From contig CAMAXE010000033.1 of assembly GCA_945862145.1 (NCBI GenBank), positions 1-44,596 of the forward strand: 44,596 nt of DNA, read 5' to 3'. The stretch comes from Klebsiella pneumoniae (GTDB lineage: Bacteria; Pseudomonadota; Gammaproteobacteria; Pseudomonadales; UBA5518). Made by a program: the position numbers and the translations under genes. The stretch's first letter is position 1, and each line of letters begins with the position of its first letter. The notes beneath the pieces were generated by a model, which worked only from the letters and a program-made list of their open reading frames with translations, made no database searches and was not told the origin of the DNA. Shown in pieces: positions 26,353 to 39,176 of the stretch.

Positions 26353-26676
26353 ATGACCTTCGTTGTCGGGGAAAACTGCATCAAGTGCAAGCACATGGAC
26401 TGCGTCGAGGTATGTCCGGTCGATTGCTTTTACGAAGGCCCCAATTTTCTGGTGATCCACCCCGATGAGTGCATCGATTGTGCTCTTTGCGAGCCTGAGT
26501 GCCCGGTAGATGCGATCTTCTCCGAGGACGAAGTTCCCGAGGACCAGAAGCAATTCCTGGAATTGAACGCTGAACTCGCGCGGATGTGGCCGAACATCAC
26601 CGAGAGCAAGGAAGCCCCCGCGGACGCCGAGGAATGGAACGGCGTGCCGAACAAACTCCAGTACCTCGAACGCTGA
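26353..26676 (+). CDS. fdxA: 7Fe ferredoxin FdxA
   Basis: The protein has 107 residues. Two cluster-binding patterns are seen: C-x-x-C-x-x-x-x-C-x-x-x-C-P ([14 protein letters not shown]) and [12 protein letters not shown], giving a [3Fe-4S] plus [4Fe-4S] ferredoxin of the FdxA/Azotobacter type. The conserved [20 protein letters not shown] start and the C-terminal extension ([13 protein letters not shown] then [10 protein letters not shown]) match. It acts as a low-potential electron carrier in the cytoplasm. GAAGAGG lies about 12 nt upstream of the ATG. mutS-fdxA next to rpoS is the usual gammaproteobacterial order. Confidence 0.95.
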   Translation: MTFVVGENCIKCKHMDCVEVCPVDCFYEGPNFLVIHPDECIDCALCEPECPVDAIFSEDEVPEDQKQFLELNAELARMWPNITESKEAPADAEEWNGVPNKLQYLER

Positions 26677-26714
26677 TCGAGGCGCCCGGAAAATCCGGGC
26701 ATCGAGATAAAAAA

Positions 26715-26735
26715 GGGGGCACAGGCCCCCTTTTT
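26715..26735. terminator. Bidirectional intrinsic terminator between fdxA and rpoS
   Basis: AAAAAA precedes GGGGGC (26,715-26,720), a 4-nt loop ACAG and GCCCCC (26,725-26,730), followed by TTTTT. The stem has a poly-U tract in both directions, so it can end both the fdxA and the rpoS transcripts. Confidence 0.9.
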
Positions 26736-26754
26736 CGTGCGCGTCTAGAGTCTG

Positions 26755-27756
26755 TCAGCTGAATACCGCCTCACCCGACAGCCCCTGTCGCTCGAGTATC
26801 TCGCGCAGGCGACGCAACGCCTCGACCTGGATCTGCCGCACGCGCTCGCGCGTCAACCCGATCTCGCGCCCCACCTCCTCCAGCGTTGCCGCCTCGAAAC
26901 CGGCCAGCCCGAAACGCCGCGAGATCACCTCGCGCTGCTTCTCGGAGAGCTCCTCGAGCCACTCGCCGATGCTCGCGCGCATGTCCTCGTCCTGCAGCAA
27001 TTCGGCAGGATCCGACACTTGGTGATCGGCGATGGTATCGAGCAGAGAGCGGTCCGAATCAGGTCCCAGCGGCACATCCACCGAGGTCACACGCTCGTTC
27101 AGACCGAGCATGCGCTTCACGTCCGCCACGGGCCGATCCACCAGCGCCGCGATCTCCTCTGCCGAGGGCTCGTGATCGAGCTGCTGCGTGAGCTGGCGTG
27201 CGGCGCGCAGGTAAATATTGAGTTCTTTCACAACGTGGATCGGAAGCCGGATGGTGCGCGTCTGGTTCATGATCGCGCGCTCGATGGTCTGGCGGATCCA
27301 CCACGTCGCATAGGTCGAAAAACGGAAGCCACGCTCGGGATCGAACTTCTCCACGGCGCGGATCAGGCCGAGGTTCCCCTCCTCGATCAGATCGAGCAGC
27401 GAGAGCCCACGGTTCAGGTAGCGGCGCGATATCTTCACCACGAGTCGGAGGTTGCTCTCGATCATGCGCTTGCGTGCGGCGGCCTCGCCTTTCAGCGCCT
27501 TGCGTGCGAAGAAACGCTCCTCCTCGGCGGTGAGCAACGGCGAGAAGCCAATCTCGCTCAGGTAGATCTGGGTGGCGTCCAGTGTCCGCTGCGAGCTGGC
27601 GCTCTCGCGGCGCGGCGTAATGCTCTCCTCGTCCGCCGCCTCCTGGGCTGCGTCGGGCGAGTCATCGTCGAGCAGATCGACTATGCCCTCCTCGAGTTCG
27701 GCATCTACGCCGAGCACCGGCTCCTCTTCGAATCTAACGCTTGCCTCGAGTCCCAT
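26755..27756 (-). CDS. rpoS: Stationary-phase sigma factor RpoS
   Basis: The protein has 333 residues. Region 1.2 begins [20 protein letters not shown]; regions 2.1-2.4 read [37 protein letters not shown] and [20 protein letters not shown]; region 4.2 is [20 protein letters not shown]. The [15 protein letters not shown] stretch is RpoS-like. It directs stationary-phase and stress transcription. The ATG at 27,756 follows AAGGGGGCACCC. The gene is 40 bp downstream of nlpD; as in other Gammaproteobacteria, promoters inside nlpD are likely but I did not locate one. It ends at the shared terminator 26,715-26,735. Confidence 0.97.
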   Translation of the reverse strand: MGLEASVRFEEEPVLGVDAELEEGIVDLLDDDSPDAAQEAADEESITPRRESASSQRTLDATQIYLSEIGFSPLLTAEEERFFARKALKGEAAARKRMIESNLRLVVKISRRYLNRGLSLLDLIEEGNLGLIRAVEKFDPERGFRFSTYATWWIRQTIERAIMNQTRTIRLPIHVVKELNIYLRAARQLTQQLDHEPSAEEIAALVDRPVADVKRMLGLNERVTSVDVPLGPDSDRSLLDTIADHQVSDPAELLQDEDMRASIGEWLEELSEKQREVISRRFGLAGFEAATLEEVGREIGLTRERVRQIQVEALRRLREILERQGLSGEAVFS

Positions 27757-27796
27757 CGGGTGCCCCCTTTGTCATCCTGATTGTCGTGCCTGCCAG

Positions 27797-28750
27797 CTAT
27801 CGCCTCGGCAGGATCTTTGTAGGGTCGACCGGACTTCCCTTCCGGCGGACCTCAAAATGCAGTTTCACGCGGTCAGTGCCGCTGTCGCCGATCTCTGCGA
27901 TCGTCTGACCAGTTCTCACGGCCTCACCTTCCTTCACCAGCAATTTGCTGTTGTGCGCGTAGGCGCTCAGGAAGACCTCGTCGTGCTTGATGATCAGCAG
28001 ATTGCCGTAGCCGCGCACGCCGCTGCCCGCATAGACCACCACACCGCTGTTGGCCGCGCGCACCGGATCGCCGGTCTTGCCGTCCAGATCGATGCCCTTG
28101 TGCGGTTGCGCTCCCGCCGAGAAACTCGCGCTCAACTTGCCGGAGGCAGGCCACTGCCATGCGCCGGGCTTTGGCGCGCGGACAGGCACAGGCGTTACCG
28201 GCCGAACCGCCACCGCGGGCGGCGCGACCGGCCGGACCGGCGCAGGCGCCCTCGCCACCGATGCAGGCGGCACGGGAGACGCCACCACAGCTGGCGACTT
28301 GGGAACTGACGGCGGGGATACGCCCGCGCGTGCTACAGCGCTCGACGGCGGATTTACGGGCTGTACCGGTGCCACCAAGGCGGCGTCCGGGGCGGCCCGA
28401 ACCACCGCTGAGCCCGATGACGGGGCCTGCGCTATGCGGGCGTGAGAGCCGGGGGGCAGCGTACGCAGACGCAGCACCTGCCCGGGGAAGATCCGGTAGG
28501 GCGGCGTGATGCCATTCAGGCGTGCGATCTGCTGCCAGTCTGCGCCCGTCGCAAAGGAAATGAGATACAGGGAGTCTCCGGGTTTTACCGTGTAGGTGTC
28601 GGCGCCCGAATTGCGCGTCGGCTCCGCCCTCTGCGGCCCCGGCTCCGATTCTTCGGGAACCACCACATAGTCCGTGGGCGTCGCGCAGCCCACCAGCAGG
28701 GCCAGTAACCCGGAGACGAACAGCAATGTCCTTGGCTTTAAGAGGGTCAT
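27797..28750 (-). CDS. nlpD: Murein hydrolase activator NlpD (lipoprotein)
   Basis: The protein has 317 residues. The signal peptide LFVSGLLALLVGC ends in a lipobox (C22). A LysM domain follows (YTVKPGDSLYLISFATGADW, then IARLNGITPPYRIFPGQVLR), then a long Ala/Pro/Val linker, and a LytM/M23-like C-terminus (HKGIDLDGKTGDPVRAAN, GVRGYGNLLIIKHDEVFLSA, LHFEVRRKGSPVDP). The last motif reads KLHFE rather than HLHFE, so the metal site is probably incomplete, as in other NlpD proteins that activate amidases rather than cut murein. It works in the outer membrane/periplasm at division. It shares a transcript with rpoS. Confidence 0.93.
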   Translation of the reverse strand: MTLLKPRTLLFVSGLLALLVGCATPTDYVVVPEESEPGPQRAEPTRNSGADTYTVKPGDSLYLISFATGADWQQIARLNGITPPYRIFPGQVLRLRTLPPGSHARIAQAPSSGSAVVRAAPDAALVAPVQPVNPPSSAVARAGVSPPSVPKSPAVVASPVPPASVARAPAPVRPVAPPAVAVRPVTPVPVRAPKPGAWQWPASGKLSASFSAGAQPHKGIDLDGKTGDPVRAANSGVVVYAGSGVRGYGNLLIIKHDEVFLSAYAHNSKLLVKEGEAVRTGQTIAEIGDSGTDRVKLHFEVRRKGSPVDPTKILPRR

Positions 28751-28868
28751 TCATTTCTGCGGTGGCTGCGGGGTTAGGCCCTTGGTTGATCACTTGCGCG
28801 TGTTTAGTGCGCGAACCGTTTAAGAAGCTTTTTTATCGCAATGATTTCATTGAACTTTCATGAAGCCA

Positions 28869-28897
28869 AATTTGCCCCGATCCCGTGCTTTTGTCAA
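28869..28897 (-). promoter_or_regulatory. Possible nlpD-rpoS promoter
   Basis: A perfect TTGACA (minus strand, 28,892-28,897) is followed after 17 nt by CAAATT (28,869-28,874), a weak -10; AAATTT one base further is equally likely. It lies about 120 nt ahead of the nlpD ATG, in the A+T-rich 234-bp gap between pcm and nlpD, which holds no gene. Confidence 0.35.
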
Positions 28898-28984
28898 CGG
28901 AACATTCCACCGATAACGGTACTTTTTCGCATATGACTGGAAATCAGGGCGCTCTGGTACAGGCCATCGCGGCACCACAGAAGC

Positions 28985-29620
28985 TCAGCGCAGGGTGCCA
29001 CCAAGCAGGGGAACGAAGCGGACGGGCTCTACGACACGCGTGTCGAAGCCCTGATCGGTGCGGGTGACAACGTGCAAGTGCTGGGATTGCTCGGGACCCG
29101 CAGGAATCACCAAGCGCCCGCCGGGAGCGAGTTGCTCGCAGAGTTCCCGCGGGATAGCGAGCGGTGCCGCGGTGGTGATGATGCCGTCAAAGGGTCCCTT
29201 GTCGGCCCAGCCCCTGAAACCATCGGCGTGCCGCAGCGTAACGTTGTGAATCGCCAGTTCGCGCAGACGCAGGCGGGCCTTCTCCTGCAGCGTGCGAATG
29301 CGTTCCATGCTGAAGAGCTCATCGACCAGCCCCGCCAGAACCGCCGTCTGGTAGCCGGAGCCAGTGCCGATCTCGAGGACGCGCCGCAGCCTCCCACCGG
29401 CGAGCAGCAGCTCGGTCATGCGGGCGACGATGTAGGGCTGGGACAAGGTCTGGTTGAAGCCGATCGGCAGCGCCGCATCCTCGTAGGCGCGGTGGGCCAG
29501 CGCCTCGTCGAGAAACAGGTGGCGGGGTGTGCTGCGGATCACCTCAAGCACGCGCACATCGCTGATCCCCTGCTCGTACAGACGCTCCATCAGGCGCGTT
29601 CGGGTGCGTTGCGAGGTCAT
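28985..29620 (-). CDS. pcm: Protein-L-isoaspartate O-methyltransferase
   Basis: The protein has 211 residues. It repairs isoaspartyl residues in aged proteins using AdoMet. The family signature is clear: [20 protein letters not shown], the AdoMet motif [16 protein letters not shown], then [10 protein letters not shown] and [13 protein letters not shown], ending [13 protein letters not shown] at 29,620 ([20 protein letters not shown]) is chosen over a GTG at 29,641 because it matches the usual N-terminus of Pseudomonas-type Pcm. It follows ispF directly; the surE and truD genes usually found between them are not here. Confidence 0.94.
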   Translation of the reverse strand: MTSQRTRTRLMERLYEQGISDVRVLEVIRSTPRHLFLDEALAHRAYEDAALPIGFNQTLSQPYIVARMTELLLAGGRLRRVLEIGTGSGYQTAVLAGLVDELFSMERIRTLQEKARLRLRELAIHNVTLRHADGFRGWADKGPFDGIITTAAPLAIPRELCEQLAPGGRLVIPAGPEQSQHLHVVTRTDQGFDTRVVEPVRFVPLLGGTLR

Positions 29621-29637
29621 GCCTATGCCGGGATGCT

Positions 29638-30126
29638 TCACGCGGGGGGCATATCCTGGCGGGACAGCAGCACCACCGCCTGTGCCGCGATGCCCTCGCG
29701 CCGGCCCGTGAAGCCGAGGCCCTCCGTGGTCGTGGCCTTGATCCCCACGTCGCCCACGCTGCAGCCGAGATCAGCGGCGATATTGGCGCGGATGGCATCA
29801 GCGTGCGGCGCGAGCCTGGGGCGCTCTGCAATCACGGTGAGATCGACGTTGCCGACCTGATAGCCCGCCGCAGCAACCAACTCCATGCAGCGGCGCAGCA
29901 GCACACGACTGTCGGCGCCCTTCCAGCGGGCGTCGGTATCGGGAAAGTGACGCCCGATATCACCCGCGGCAATGGCACCGAGCAGGGCATCGCAGAGCGC
30001 GTGCAGCAGCACGTCGCCATCGGAATGGGCTACCAGGCCCTGATCGTGGGCAATGCGCACACCGCCCAGCACCACCGCATCTCCGGGCCCGAAACGGTGC
30101 ACGTCGAAGCCCTGCCCTATTCTCAT
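29638..30126 (-). CDS. ispF: 2-C-methyl-D-erythritol 2,4-cyclodiphosphate synthase
   Basis: The protein has 162 residues from an ATG at 30,126 overlapping the ispD stop (ATGA). The start [12 protein letters not shown] carries the zinc ligands D8 and H10; [19 protein letters not shown] supplies the third zinc histidine and the active-site loop. [10 protein letters not shown] and [19 protein letters not shown] (substrate-binding and capping loop) are present. It converts CDP-methylerythritol 2-phosphate to the cyclodiphosphate in the MEP isoprenoid pathway, the step two after IspD. Confidence 0.96.
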   Translation of the reverse strand: MRIGQGFDVHRFGPGDAVVLGGVRIAHDQGLVAHSDGDVLLHALCDALLGAIAAGDIGRHFPDTDARWKGADSRVLLRRCMELVAAAGYQVGNVDLTVIAERPRLAPHADAIRANIAADLGCSVGDVGIKATTTEGLGFTGRREGIAAQAVVLLSRQDMPPA

Positions 30127-30869
30127 GTCCCACTCCCGGGGCCGCGTGACAAGTAGTGCTCCGCCAGCGCGAGATCCTCGCGCGTGGTCACCTTGATGTT
30201 GTGGGCGCCGCAGGCAACCAGTCGCGGTCGGTAGCCCAGCATCTCGATGGCCATCGCCTCGTCCGTAACCGCAAGCCCCGCGGCCTGCGCCTCCCGCAGC
30301 GCCCTGCACAGCAGGCCGTAGCGGAACATCTGCGGCGTCTGGGCGCGCCACAGGGCATCACGCGCCACCGTGGCGGCGACGCATCCCTGCGCATCGGCGC
30401 GTTTCAGTGTGTCAACCACGGGCAGCGCCAGCAGGCCGCCAGCCTCTTCGTCGGCAACTGCCGCAATCAAACGCACGATGTCCTCGACGCGCACGCAGGC
30501 GCGCGCCATGTCGTGCACCAGCACCCAGTCCGCGGCCGCCGGCGGCGAGGAAAAACCCGCGAGTGCCGCGAGCACTGAACTCGCACGGTCGGCGCCGCCT
30601 TCGACACAGCGCACGCGCTCGCGCAGCGCTGCGGGCAGGCGCTGCCAGTGGGCATCCGCGGGAGCCAGAGCCACCACCACCTCGCGCGCGCCGGGCACGG
30701 CCAGCAGCGTGTCCAGCGTGTGCTCCGCGAGCACACGACCGGCCAGAGGCAGGTATTGCTTGGGTAGGGCAGCGCCCATACGGGTACCGGAGCCGGCTGC
30801 CGGAACGGCGATCCAGACGGGCACCGGATCCACGGTTGCGGGAGACGCGACGGCGCCGGTGAAGGGCAT
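30123..30869 (-). CDS. ispD: 2-C-methyl-D-erythritol 4-phosphate cytidylyltransferase
   Basis: The protein has 248 residues. The CTP-binding loop is [20 protein letters not shown], and [20 protein letters not shown] and the [24 protein letters not shown] segments follow the family. DM replaces the more usual DAARP (VHDAARP), a small deviation. It makes CDP-methylerythritol in the MEP pathway. The start overlaps the ftsB stop by one base (TGATG), so translation is likely coupled. A start a few codons in is possible, since the first 15 residues are not conserved. Confidence 0.95.
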   Translation of the reverse strand: MPFTGAVASPATVDPVPVWIAVPAAGSGTRMGAALPKQYLPLAGRVLAEHTLDTLLAVPGAREVVVALAPADAHWQRLPAALRERVRCVEGGADRASSVLAALAGFSSPPAAADWVLVHDMARACVRVEDIVRLIAAVADEEAGGLLALPVVDTLKRADAQGCVAATVARDALWRAQTPQMFRYGLLCRALREAQAAGLAVTDEAMAIEMLGYRPRLVACGAHNIKVTTREDLALAEHYLSRGPGSGT

Positions 30870-31165
30870 CAGGGAGCGCTCGCCGGACGCTCCACCAACA
30901 CGTAGAAGATCTCGTCCTGGCGCACCAGTCCGAGCTCTTCGCGCGCCATTTCCTCGACGCTGTCGACCCCACTGCGGAACTCGGCCACCTCGACCTCAAG
31001 CCGTCGGTTGCGTTCGCGCAGTTCGCTGTTGCCATGGGCGTAGTCTTCGATCTGGCGCCCGAGCGAGACCAGTTCCGCGATGCTGCCCTGCCCGATCCAC
31101 AGCCTCCCCTGCAGGACTGCAAAGAGCAGCACCAGGGCGATAAGGACGGGTTTCCAGCGGATCAT
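30869..31165 (-). CDS. ftsB: Cell division protein FtsB
   Basis: The protein has 98 residues. One membrane segment (VLIALVLLFAVLQGRLWIG) follows a short cytoplasmic start. The periplasmic part is a heptad-like coiled coil (IAELVSLGRQIEDYAHGN, LRERNRRLEVEVAEF). The end carries the VEEMAREELGLVRQDEIFYV motif typical of FtsB. It joins FtsL and FtsQ in the divisome core. It sits 23 bp after eno and is coupled to ispD, the common gammaproteobacterial order. Confidence 0.94.
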   Translation of the reverse strand: MIRWKPVLIALVLLFAVLQGRLWIGQGSIAELVSLGRQIEDYAHGNSELRERNRRLEVEVAEFRSGVDSVEEMAREELGLVRQDEIFYVLVERPASAP

Positions 31166-31188
31166 GGAGGGAGTGTAGTCGAAGCCGC

Positions 31189-32496
<1,308 letters not shown>

Positions 32497-32578
32497 TCAG
32501 AGGTGCACGCGGGGCCGCCACTTGCGGGAACGCCTCACGCGCATGGCTGTGGCGCATGACGCGCGCCGGCGCGGAGCT

Positions 32579-35153
<2,575 letters not shown>

Positions 35154-35243
35154 CTACCCCCCTCGTGCTCAATCGCGGGAGGCACCGGAACACCCCAACG
35201 CCACTGCGGCGCAGCGCCCCTGCTATCTGGTAGTCTCGCCCCC

Positions 35244-36242
35244 ATGAAACTGAACGTCGCGATACTCGGCGCCGGGTCCTGGGGCACCACCTTCGCCGCG
35301 AGCGCCTCGCGCAATGCCTCCGTGCAGCTGTGGTCGCGCGATGCGGCCCTCGCGGCCGAAATCAACGAACACCACCGCAATCGCCGCTACCTGGGCGAGC
35401 TTGCCCTGCCCCCGAAGCTCGAGGCGTGCACCGATCTGACCGGGATCGCCGCGCGCGCCGACGTACTGGTGGTCGCTGTGCCCTCCCATGGTTTCCGGGA
35501 AACGCTGGTACGGGCGGCACCCTTCGTGCGTCCCTGGGTGCCGGTGATCAGCCTGAGCAAGGGCCTTGAACAATCCACCGGGCTGCGCATGTCGCAACTG
35601 ATCGCCGAACTCCTGCCGGGCCACCCGGTCGGCGTGCTGGGGGGGCCGAACCTGGCGCAGGAAATTCTCGCCGGCAAGGCTGCTGCCAGCGTGCTGGCGA
35701 TGGAAGACCCCGCAATATTGCGCCAGTTGCAGCAGGTGTTCAGTTCGGGCGTGTACCGCGTCTACTCCAACACCGACGTGATCGGCTGCGAACTGGGCGG
35801 CGTGCTGAAAAACGTGATCGCCATAGCCTGCGGCATGGCCGATGGCATGGGTGCCGGCGCCAACACGCGCGCGGCCATGATCACGCGGGGGCTAGCGGAG
35901 ATGACCCGCCTGGGGGTCGCTCTGGGTGGCCAGCCTGCCACCTTCGCCGGGCTGGCTGGCCTGGGTGATCTGGTGACCACCTGCTCGAGCGAGCTGAGTC
36001 GCAATCGTCATGTCGGCGAGCAACTCGGTCGCGGACGGGCAATAGACGAAATCATCGGCGAGATGCGCATGGTTGCCGAAGGCGTCCGGAGCACCGCGGT
36101 GGCGGTCGGACTCGCCGACCGCATGGGCGTCGAGGTGCCGATGATCCGCGAAGTCGGACGCGTACTTGCAGGAGGCAGCGCCAAGCGTGCGCTGCGCGCG
36201 CTGATTCGCATCAGCGCAGGCGCTGAAGCCGATCCCGGTTGA
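35244..36242 (+). CDS. gpsA: NAD(P)-dependent glycerol-3-phosphate dehydrogenase
   Basis: The protein has 332 residues from the ATG at 35,244; open frame upstream lacks homology. The Rossmann loop is ILGAGSWGTTFAASA. The catalytic lysine lies in ISLSKGLEQSTG or the later GVLKNVIAIACG segment typical of GpsA (the latter holds the conserved K-N). GLGDLVTTCSSELSRNRHVG is diagnostic. It reduces dihydroxyacetone phosphate to sn-glycerol 3-phosphate for phospholipid synthesis. It appears to be transcribed alone. Confidence 0.96.
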   Translation: MKLNVAILGAGSWGTTFAASASRNASVQLWSRDAALAAEINEHHRNRRYLGELALPPKLEACTDLTGIAARADVLVVAVPSHGFRETLVRAAPFVRPWVPVISLSKGLEQSTGLRMSQLIAELLPGHPVGVLGGPNLAQEILAGKAAASVLAMEDPAILRQLQQVFSSGVYRVYSNTDVIGCELGGVLKNVIAIACGMADGMGAGANTRAAMITRGLAEMTRLGVALGGQPATFAGLAGLGDLVTTCSSELSRNRHVGEQLGRGRAIDEIIGEMRMVAEGVRSTAVAVGLADRMGVEVPMIREVGRVLAGGSAKRALRALIRISAGAEADPG

Positions 36243-36315
36243 CGCCCCACAGCCCCCGACAGGGGACGCTTGAACACCTTTCGAGAAGCATCACGCAGCC
36301 AGCAGGGGCCGCAAC

Positions 36316-36344
36316 TTGTCCTTGCGGTGACCTCAGTCTATATT
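36316..36344 (+). promoter_or_regulatory. Predicted modA promoter
   Basis: TTGTCC (36,316-36,321), a 17-nt spacer and TATATT (36,339-36,344) precede the modA GTG by 35 nt, with AAGGAGG at 36,364-36,370 as ribosome site. The spacing is ideal and the -10 matches consensus at five of six positions. Confidence 0.5.
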
Positions 36345-36379
36345 CGCCCGGATACAGATAGACAAGGAGGAATCCTGCC

Positions 36380-37183
36380 GTGCTCCTGTTCCCGAAGCGT
36401 GCCCACCACCTCGCCTGTCTCATCGTTGCAGCGCTGCTGTTAGCCCCTCTCGAGGCTCACGCGGGCACGCCAGAAAACGAACAACAGCCGCTCAGGGTGT
36501 TCGCAGCCGCTTCACTCACCGAGGTCCTGCAGCAACTGGCCACCGATTACGCCGCAACTGGCGCCACGGAACCCCGACTCAGCTTCGCCGCGAGCTCGCA
36601 GCTCGCCCGGCAGATCGAGGCAGGTGCACCAGCAGACATTTTCGTCTCCGCAGACCAGGAGTGGATGGACTATGTCGCGGCCCGCGACCTGATTCAGGCC
36701 GGCACCCGACGCGACATCGCCGGCAACACGCTGGTGCTGATCGCGCCCGTGGACAGCACCATCGCGCTCCGCCTGGTGCCGGGGGCTGATCTTGCGGCGG
36801 CGCTTGGGGGTGGCCGACTCGCAACCGCCGATCCTGACTCGGTGCCGGCCGGACGCTACGCGCGCGGCGCATTGATGTCGCTTGGCGCCTGGCCTGCCGT
36901 GGCGGATCGCCTGGCACGTGCCGAGAACGTGCGCGTGGCCCTCTCTTACGTGGCGCGCGCCGAGGCACCGCTCGGCATCGTCTATGCGACGGATGCACGC
37001 ACGGAGCCCCGCGTGCGCATCGTGGACAGCTTCCCGGAAGACTCTCACTTGCCGATCCGCTATGCGGCGGCGCTGCTTCGCTCCGCAGCTCCCGGGGCTG
37101 CCGCTTTTCTCGAGTTCCTGGAAGGCGACGTCGCTAGGCGACGGTTCCGCGAGCGCGGCTTCGTGTCGCCTGCTAACAGGTAG
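36380..37183 (+). CDS. modA: ModA-like periplasmic molybdate-binding protein
   Basis: The protein has 267 residues. A signal peptide (LIVAALLLAPLEAHAG) is followed by the ModA pattern: LRVFAAASLTEVLQQLATDY, LSFAASSQLARQIEAGAPAD, IFVSADQEWMDY, then ATADPDSVPAGRYARGAL and SYVARAEAPLGIVYATDA. It should bind molybdate or tungstate for an ABC importer. The start is a GTG chosen because AAGGAGG lies 9 nt upstream. No modB or modC follows: the next 195 bp (37,184-37,378) hold no gene I can recognise, and dsbD is convergent. It is therefore an isolated binding protein; its permease must be elsewhere. Confidence 0.88.
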   Translation: MLLFPKRAHHLACLIVAALLLAPLEAHAGTPENEQQPLRVFAAASLTEVLQQLATDYAATGATEPRLSFAASSQLARQIEAGAPADIFVSADQEWMDYVAARDLIQAGTRRDIAGNTLVLIAPVDSTIALRLVPGADLAAALGGGRLATADPDSVPAGRYARGALMSLGAWPAVADRLARAENVRVALSYVARAEAPLGIVYATDARTEPRVRIVDSFPEDSHLPIRYAAALLRSAAPGAAAFLEFLEGDVARRRFRERGFVSPANR

Positions 37184-37378
37184 GCGCGCTGGGTATGTGG
37201 CGGCACGATGGGTTGCCGGTCTTCGGCATGACCAACTCGCGCACACCATCCTTGAAACTCGCCTGGCGCTTGTCAGCAGCGACCTCAGCGGGCAGCGGAA
37301 CCGTTCGCTGGAAACTACCACGCCTCGCGCTTCACGCTGGAACTGGCACCCGTCAATGCGGGACTGCAGGCGACGTCC

Positions 37379-39163
37379 TCAGCGGATGGCCGCGATGTGC
37401 TGCAAAAAACTGTCGGCGTCCTTGAACCCGACCAGCCGCAGGCCTGCATGCTCGCTGCCGCCCCGCGCAAAGAAGGCCATGCCCGGCGGACCAAACAGGC
37501 CGAAACGCTTCAGCAGGGCCTGATCGTCGGCATCGTTCTCGGTGACGTCGGCCTGCAACAACCGGAAACCTGCAAGGCGCTCGCGAACTGCCGGATCGGC
37601 GAACGTGAGGTGCTCCATCTCCTTGCAGGCCGCACACCACTCCGCGTAGAAATCGAGCATCACCGGGCGCGGTGACGCGCGAAGCTTCGCATCCAGATCC
37701 GCCAATGTTGCCACCATCTCGAATGGCAAGGCCTTGTCCGCCGATGCCTTACCATTCGTGCGAGCAGCGAAAACCAGCGGCTGCAGCGGGTCACGGTTGC
37801 CGGCCAGCACACCCAGCAGCATCGCGGAGCCCGTGATCAGCATGACGATGCCGAGCCCCTTGAAGAGCCTGCGCAAACCGCTCGCCGCGGGCGGCAAGGG
37901 ATCAAGCGCATGCAGAAACATCGCCGGCACAATGAGAAGCAGCGCCCAGGCCAGCATCCGCATCGCCGGAGGGATCACGGGCGAGACGAGGTACACCGCC
38001 GTCGCCAGCAGTAGCACACCGAACACTTTCTTTACGCCCTCCATCCACGCGCCGGCGCGTGGCAACAGCGAGCCAGCCGAGAGCCCGACCAGCAGCAAGG
38101 GCACACCCATTCCGAGCGCCATCACAAACAGCGCGGCGCCGCCCAGCAGGGCATTGCCGGTTTTGCCGATGTAGAGCAAGGCACCTGCGAGTGGAGCGGC
38201 CACGCAGGGCCCGACGATAAGCGCGGACACTGCGCCCATGACGAAGACACCGAAATGGCTGCCGCCCTGCAACGAGTCGGCGCTGCCCGACAGCCGCGTC
38301 TGGAGTGCGGAGGGCATCTGCAACTCGTAGAAGCCGAACATCGACAGCGAGAGCACGACGAATACCGTAGCAAAACTCCCGAGCACCCAGGGATTCTGCA
38401 GCGACGCTGAGATCAGGGTGCCACCGAGGCCCGCCGCCACGCCCGCCAGCGAGTACGTGATAGCCATACCGGCCACGTAAGCCGCAGACAGCATGAAGCC
38501 CCGACCACGGGACACCTTCGCCCCGTGCCCCACAATGATCCCGGAGAGGATCGGAATCATCGGCAGTACGCAGGGCGTCAGCGAAAGTCCGAGCCCGGCC
38601 ACGAAGAAAAACAGCAGATTGGCCAGCAGCCCGGAGTTACCAAGTGCGCGCGCGATCAGACTGCTCTCGTCAGCCCCTGCAGCACTACCTTCGACAGTGG
38701 GCGTGGCTGCAGCCGCGGATGGGACCAGCGATGCCACGGCAGGCGCAGTACCGGCCAGATCCACCGTGAAACGGTGCGACTGCGGCGGATAGCAGAAGCC
38801 CTTCACGGCACAACCCTGCACCACTGCCTTCAAATGCACCGTTGATCCGTCAGCCGGAAGCGACTGCACTGGCAGACGAACCACCACATGGTCGAAATAC
38901 ACCTCGTCTTTGCCAAGGTATTCGTCTTGGTGGGGCTGGCCGGCAGGGAATTCCGCCGGGCCCAAGGCGGCACCGACGTCCTCCAGCGCAAAGCGGAATC
39001 GCCCGCGGTAAAGGTAGTAACCCTCGGCCACGTCCACCGACAGTTCCAGGGTGCGTGCATCGAGCGCACGCAGCGAGGGTCGGAACGCCTCGGCCGGGTC
39101 GAGGAACTCGTCGGCCCGCGACAGGGACGTCAACAGCAACAGGGTCCACAGCATCATGCGCAT
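37379..39163 (-). CDS. dsbD: Thiol:disulfide interchange protein DsbD
   Basis: The protein has 594 residues. A signal peptide (MRMMLWTLLLLTSLSRA) leads to the N-terminal immunoglobulin-like domain with its cysteine pair in VQGCAVKGFCYPPQ. The membrane part has eight or so segments with the redox cysteines in LSLTPCVLPMIPILSG and IVGPCVAAPLAGALL. The C-terminal thioredoxin domain has EWCAACKEMEHLTF. It moves electrons from cytoplasmic thioredoxin across the inner membrane to periplasmic thiol proteins. The ATG at 39,163 is 13 bp after the RTX stop and preceded by GGGG, so it belongs to the operon starting with the TlpA-like gene, a likely electron acceptor. Confidence 0.95.
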   Translation of the reverse strand: MRMMLWTLLLLTSLSRADEFLDPAEAFRPSLRALDARTLELSVDVAEGYYLYRGRFRFALEDVGAALGPAEFPAGQPHQDEYLGKDEVYFDHVVVRLPVQSLPADGSTVHLKAVVQGCAVKGFCYPPQSHRFTVDLAGTAPAVASLVPSAAAATPTVEGSAAGADESSLIARALGNSGLLANLLFFFVAGLGLSLTPCVLPMIPILSGIIVGHGAKVSRGRGFMLSAAYVAGMAITYSLAGVAAGLGGTLISASLQNPWVLGSFATVFVVLSLSMFGFYELQMPSALQTRLSGSADSLQGGSHFGVFVMGAVSALIVGPCVAAPLAGALLYIGKTGNALLGGAALFVMALGMGVPLLLVGLSAGSLLPRAGAWMEGVKKVFGVLLLATAVYLVSPVIPPAMRMLAWALLLIVPAMFLHALDPLPPAASGLRRLFKGLGIVMLITGSAMLLGVLAGNRDPLQPLVFAARTNGKASADKALPFEMVATLADLDAKLRASPRPVMLDFYAEWCAACKEMEHLTFADPAVRERLAGFRLLQADVTENDADDQALLKRFGLFGPPGMAFFARGGSEHAGLRLVGFKDADSFLQHIAAIR

Positions 39164-39176
39164 GACGCAACCCCGC

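Noticed and set aside
28800-28825. GC-rich imperfect hairpin near nlpD as a terminator
   Set aside because: The stem is short and interrupted and the following T-run is on the wrong side for pcm, which is transcribed from the other direction.
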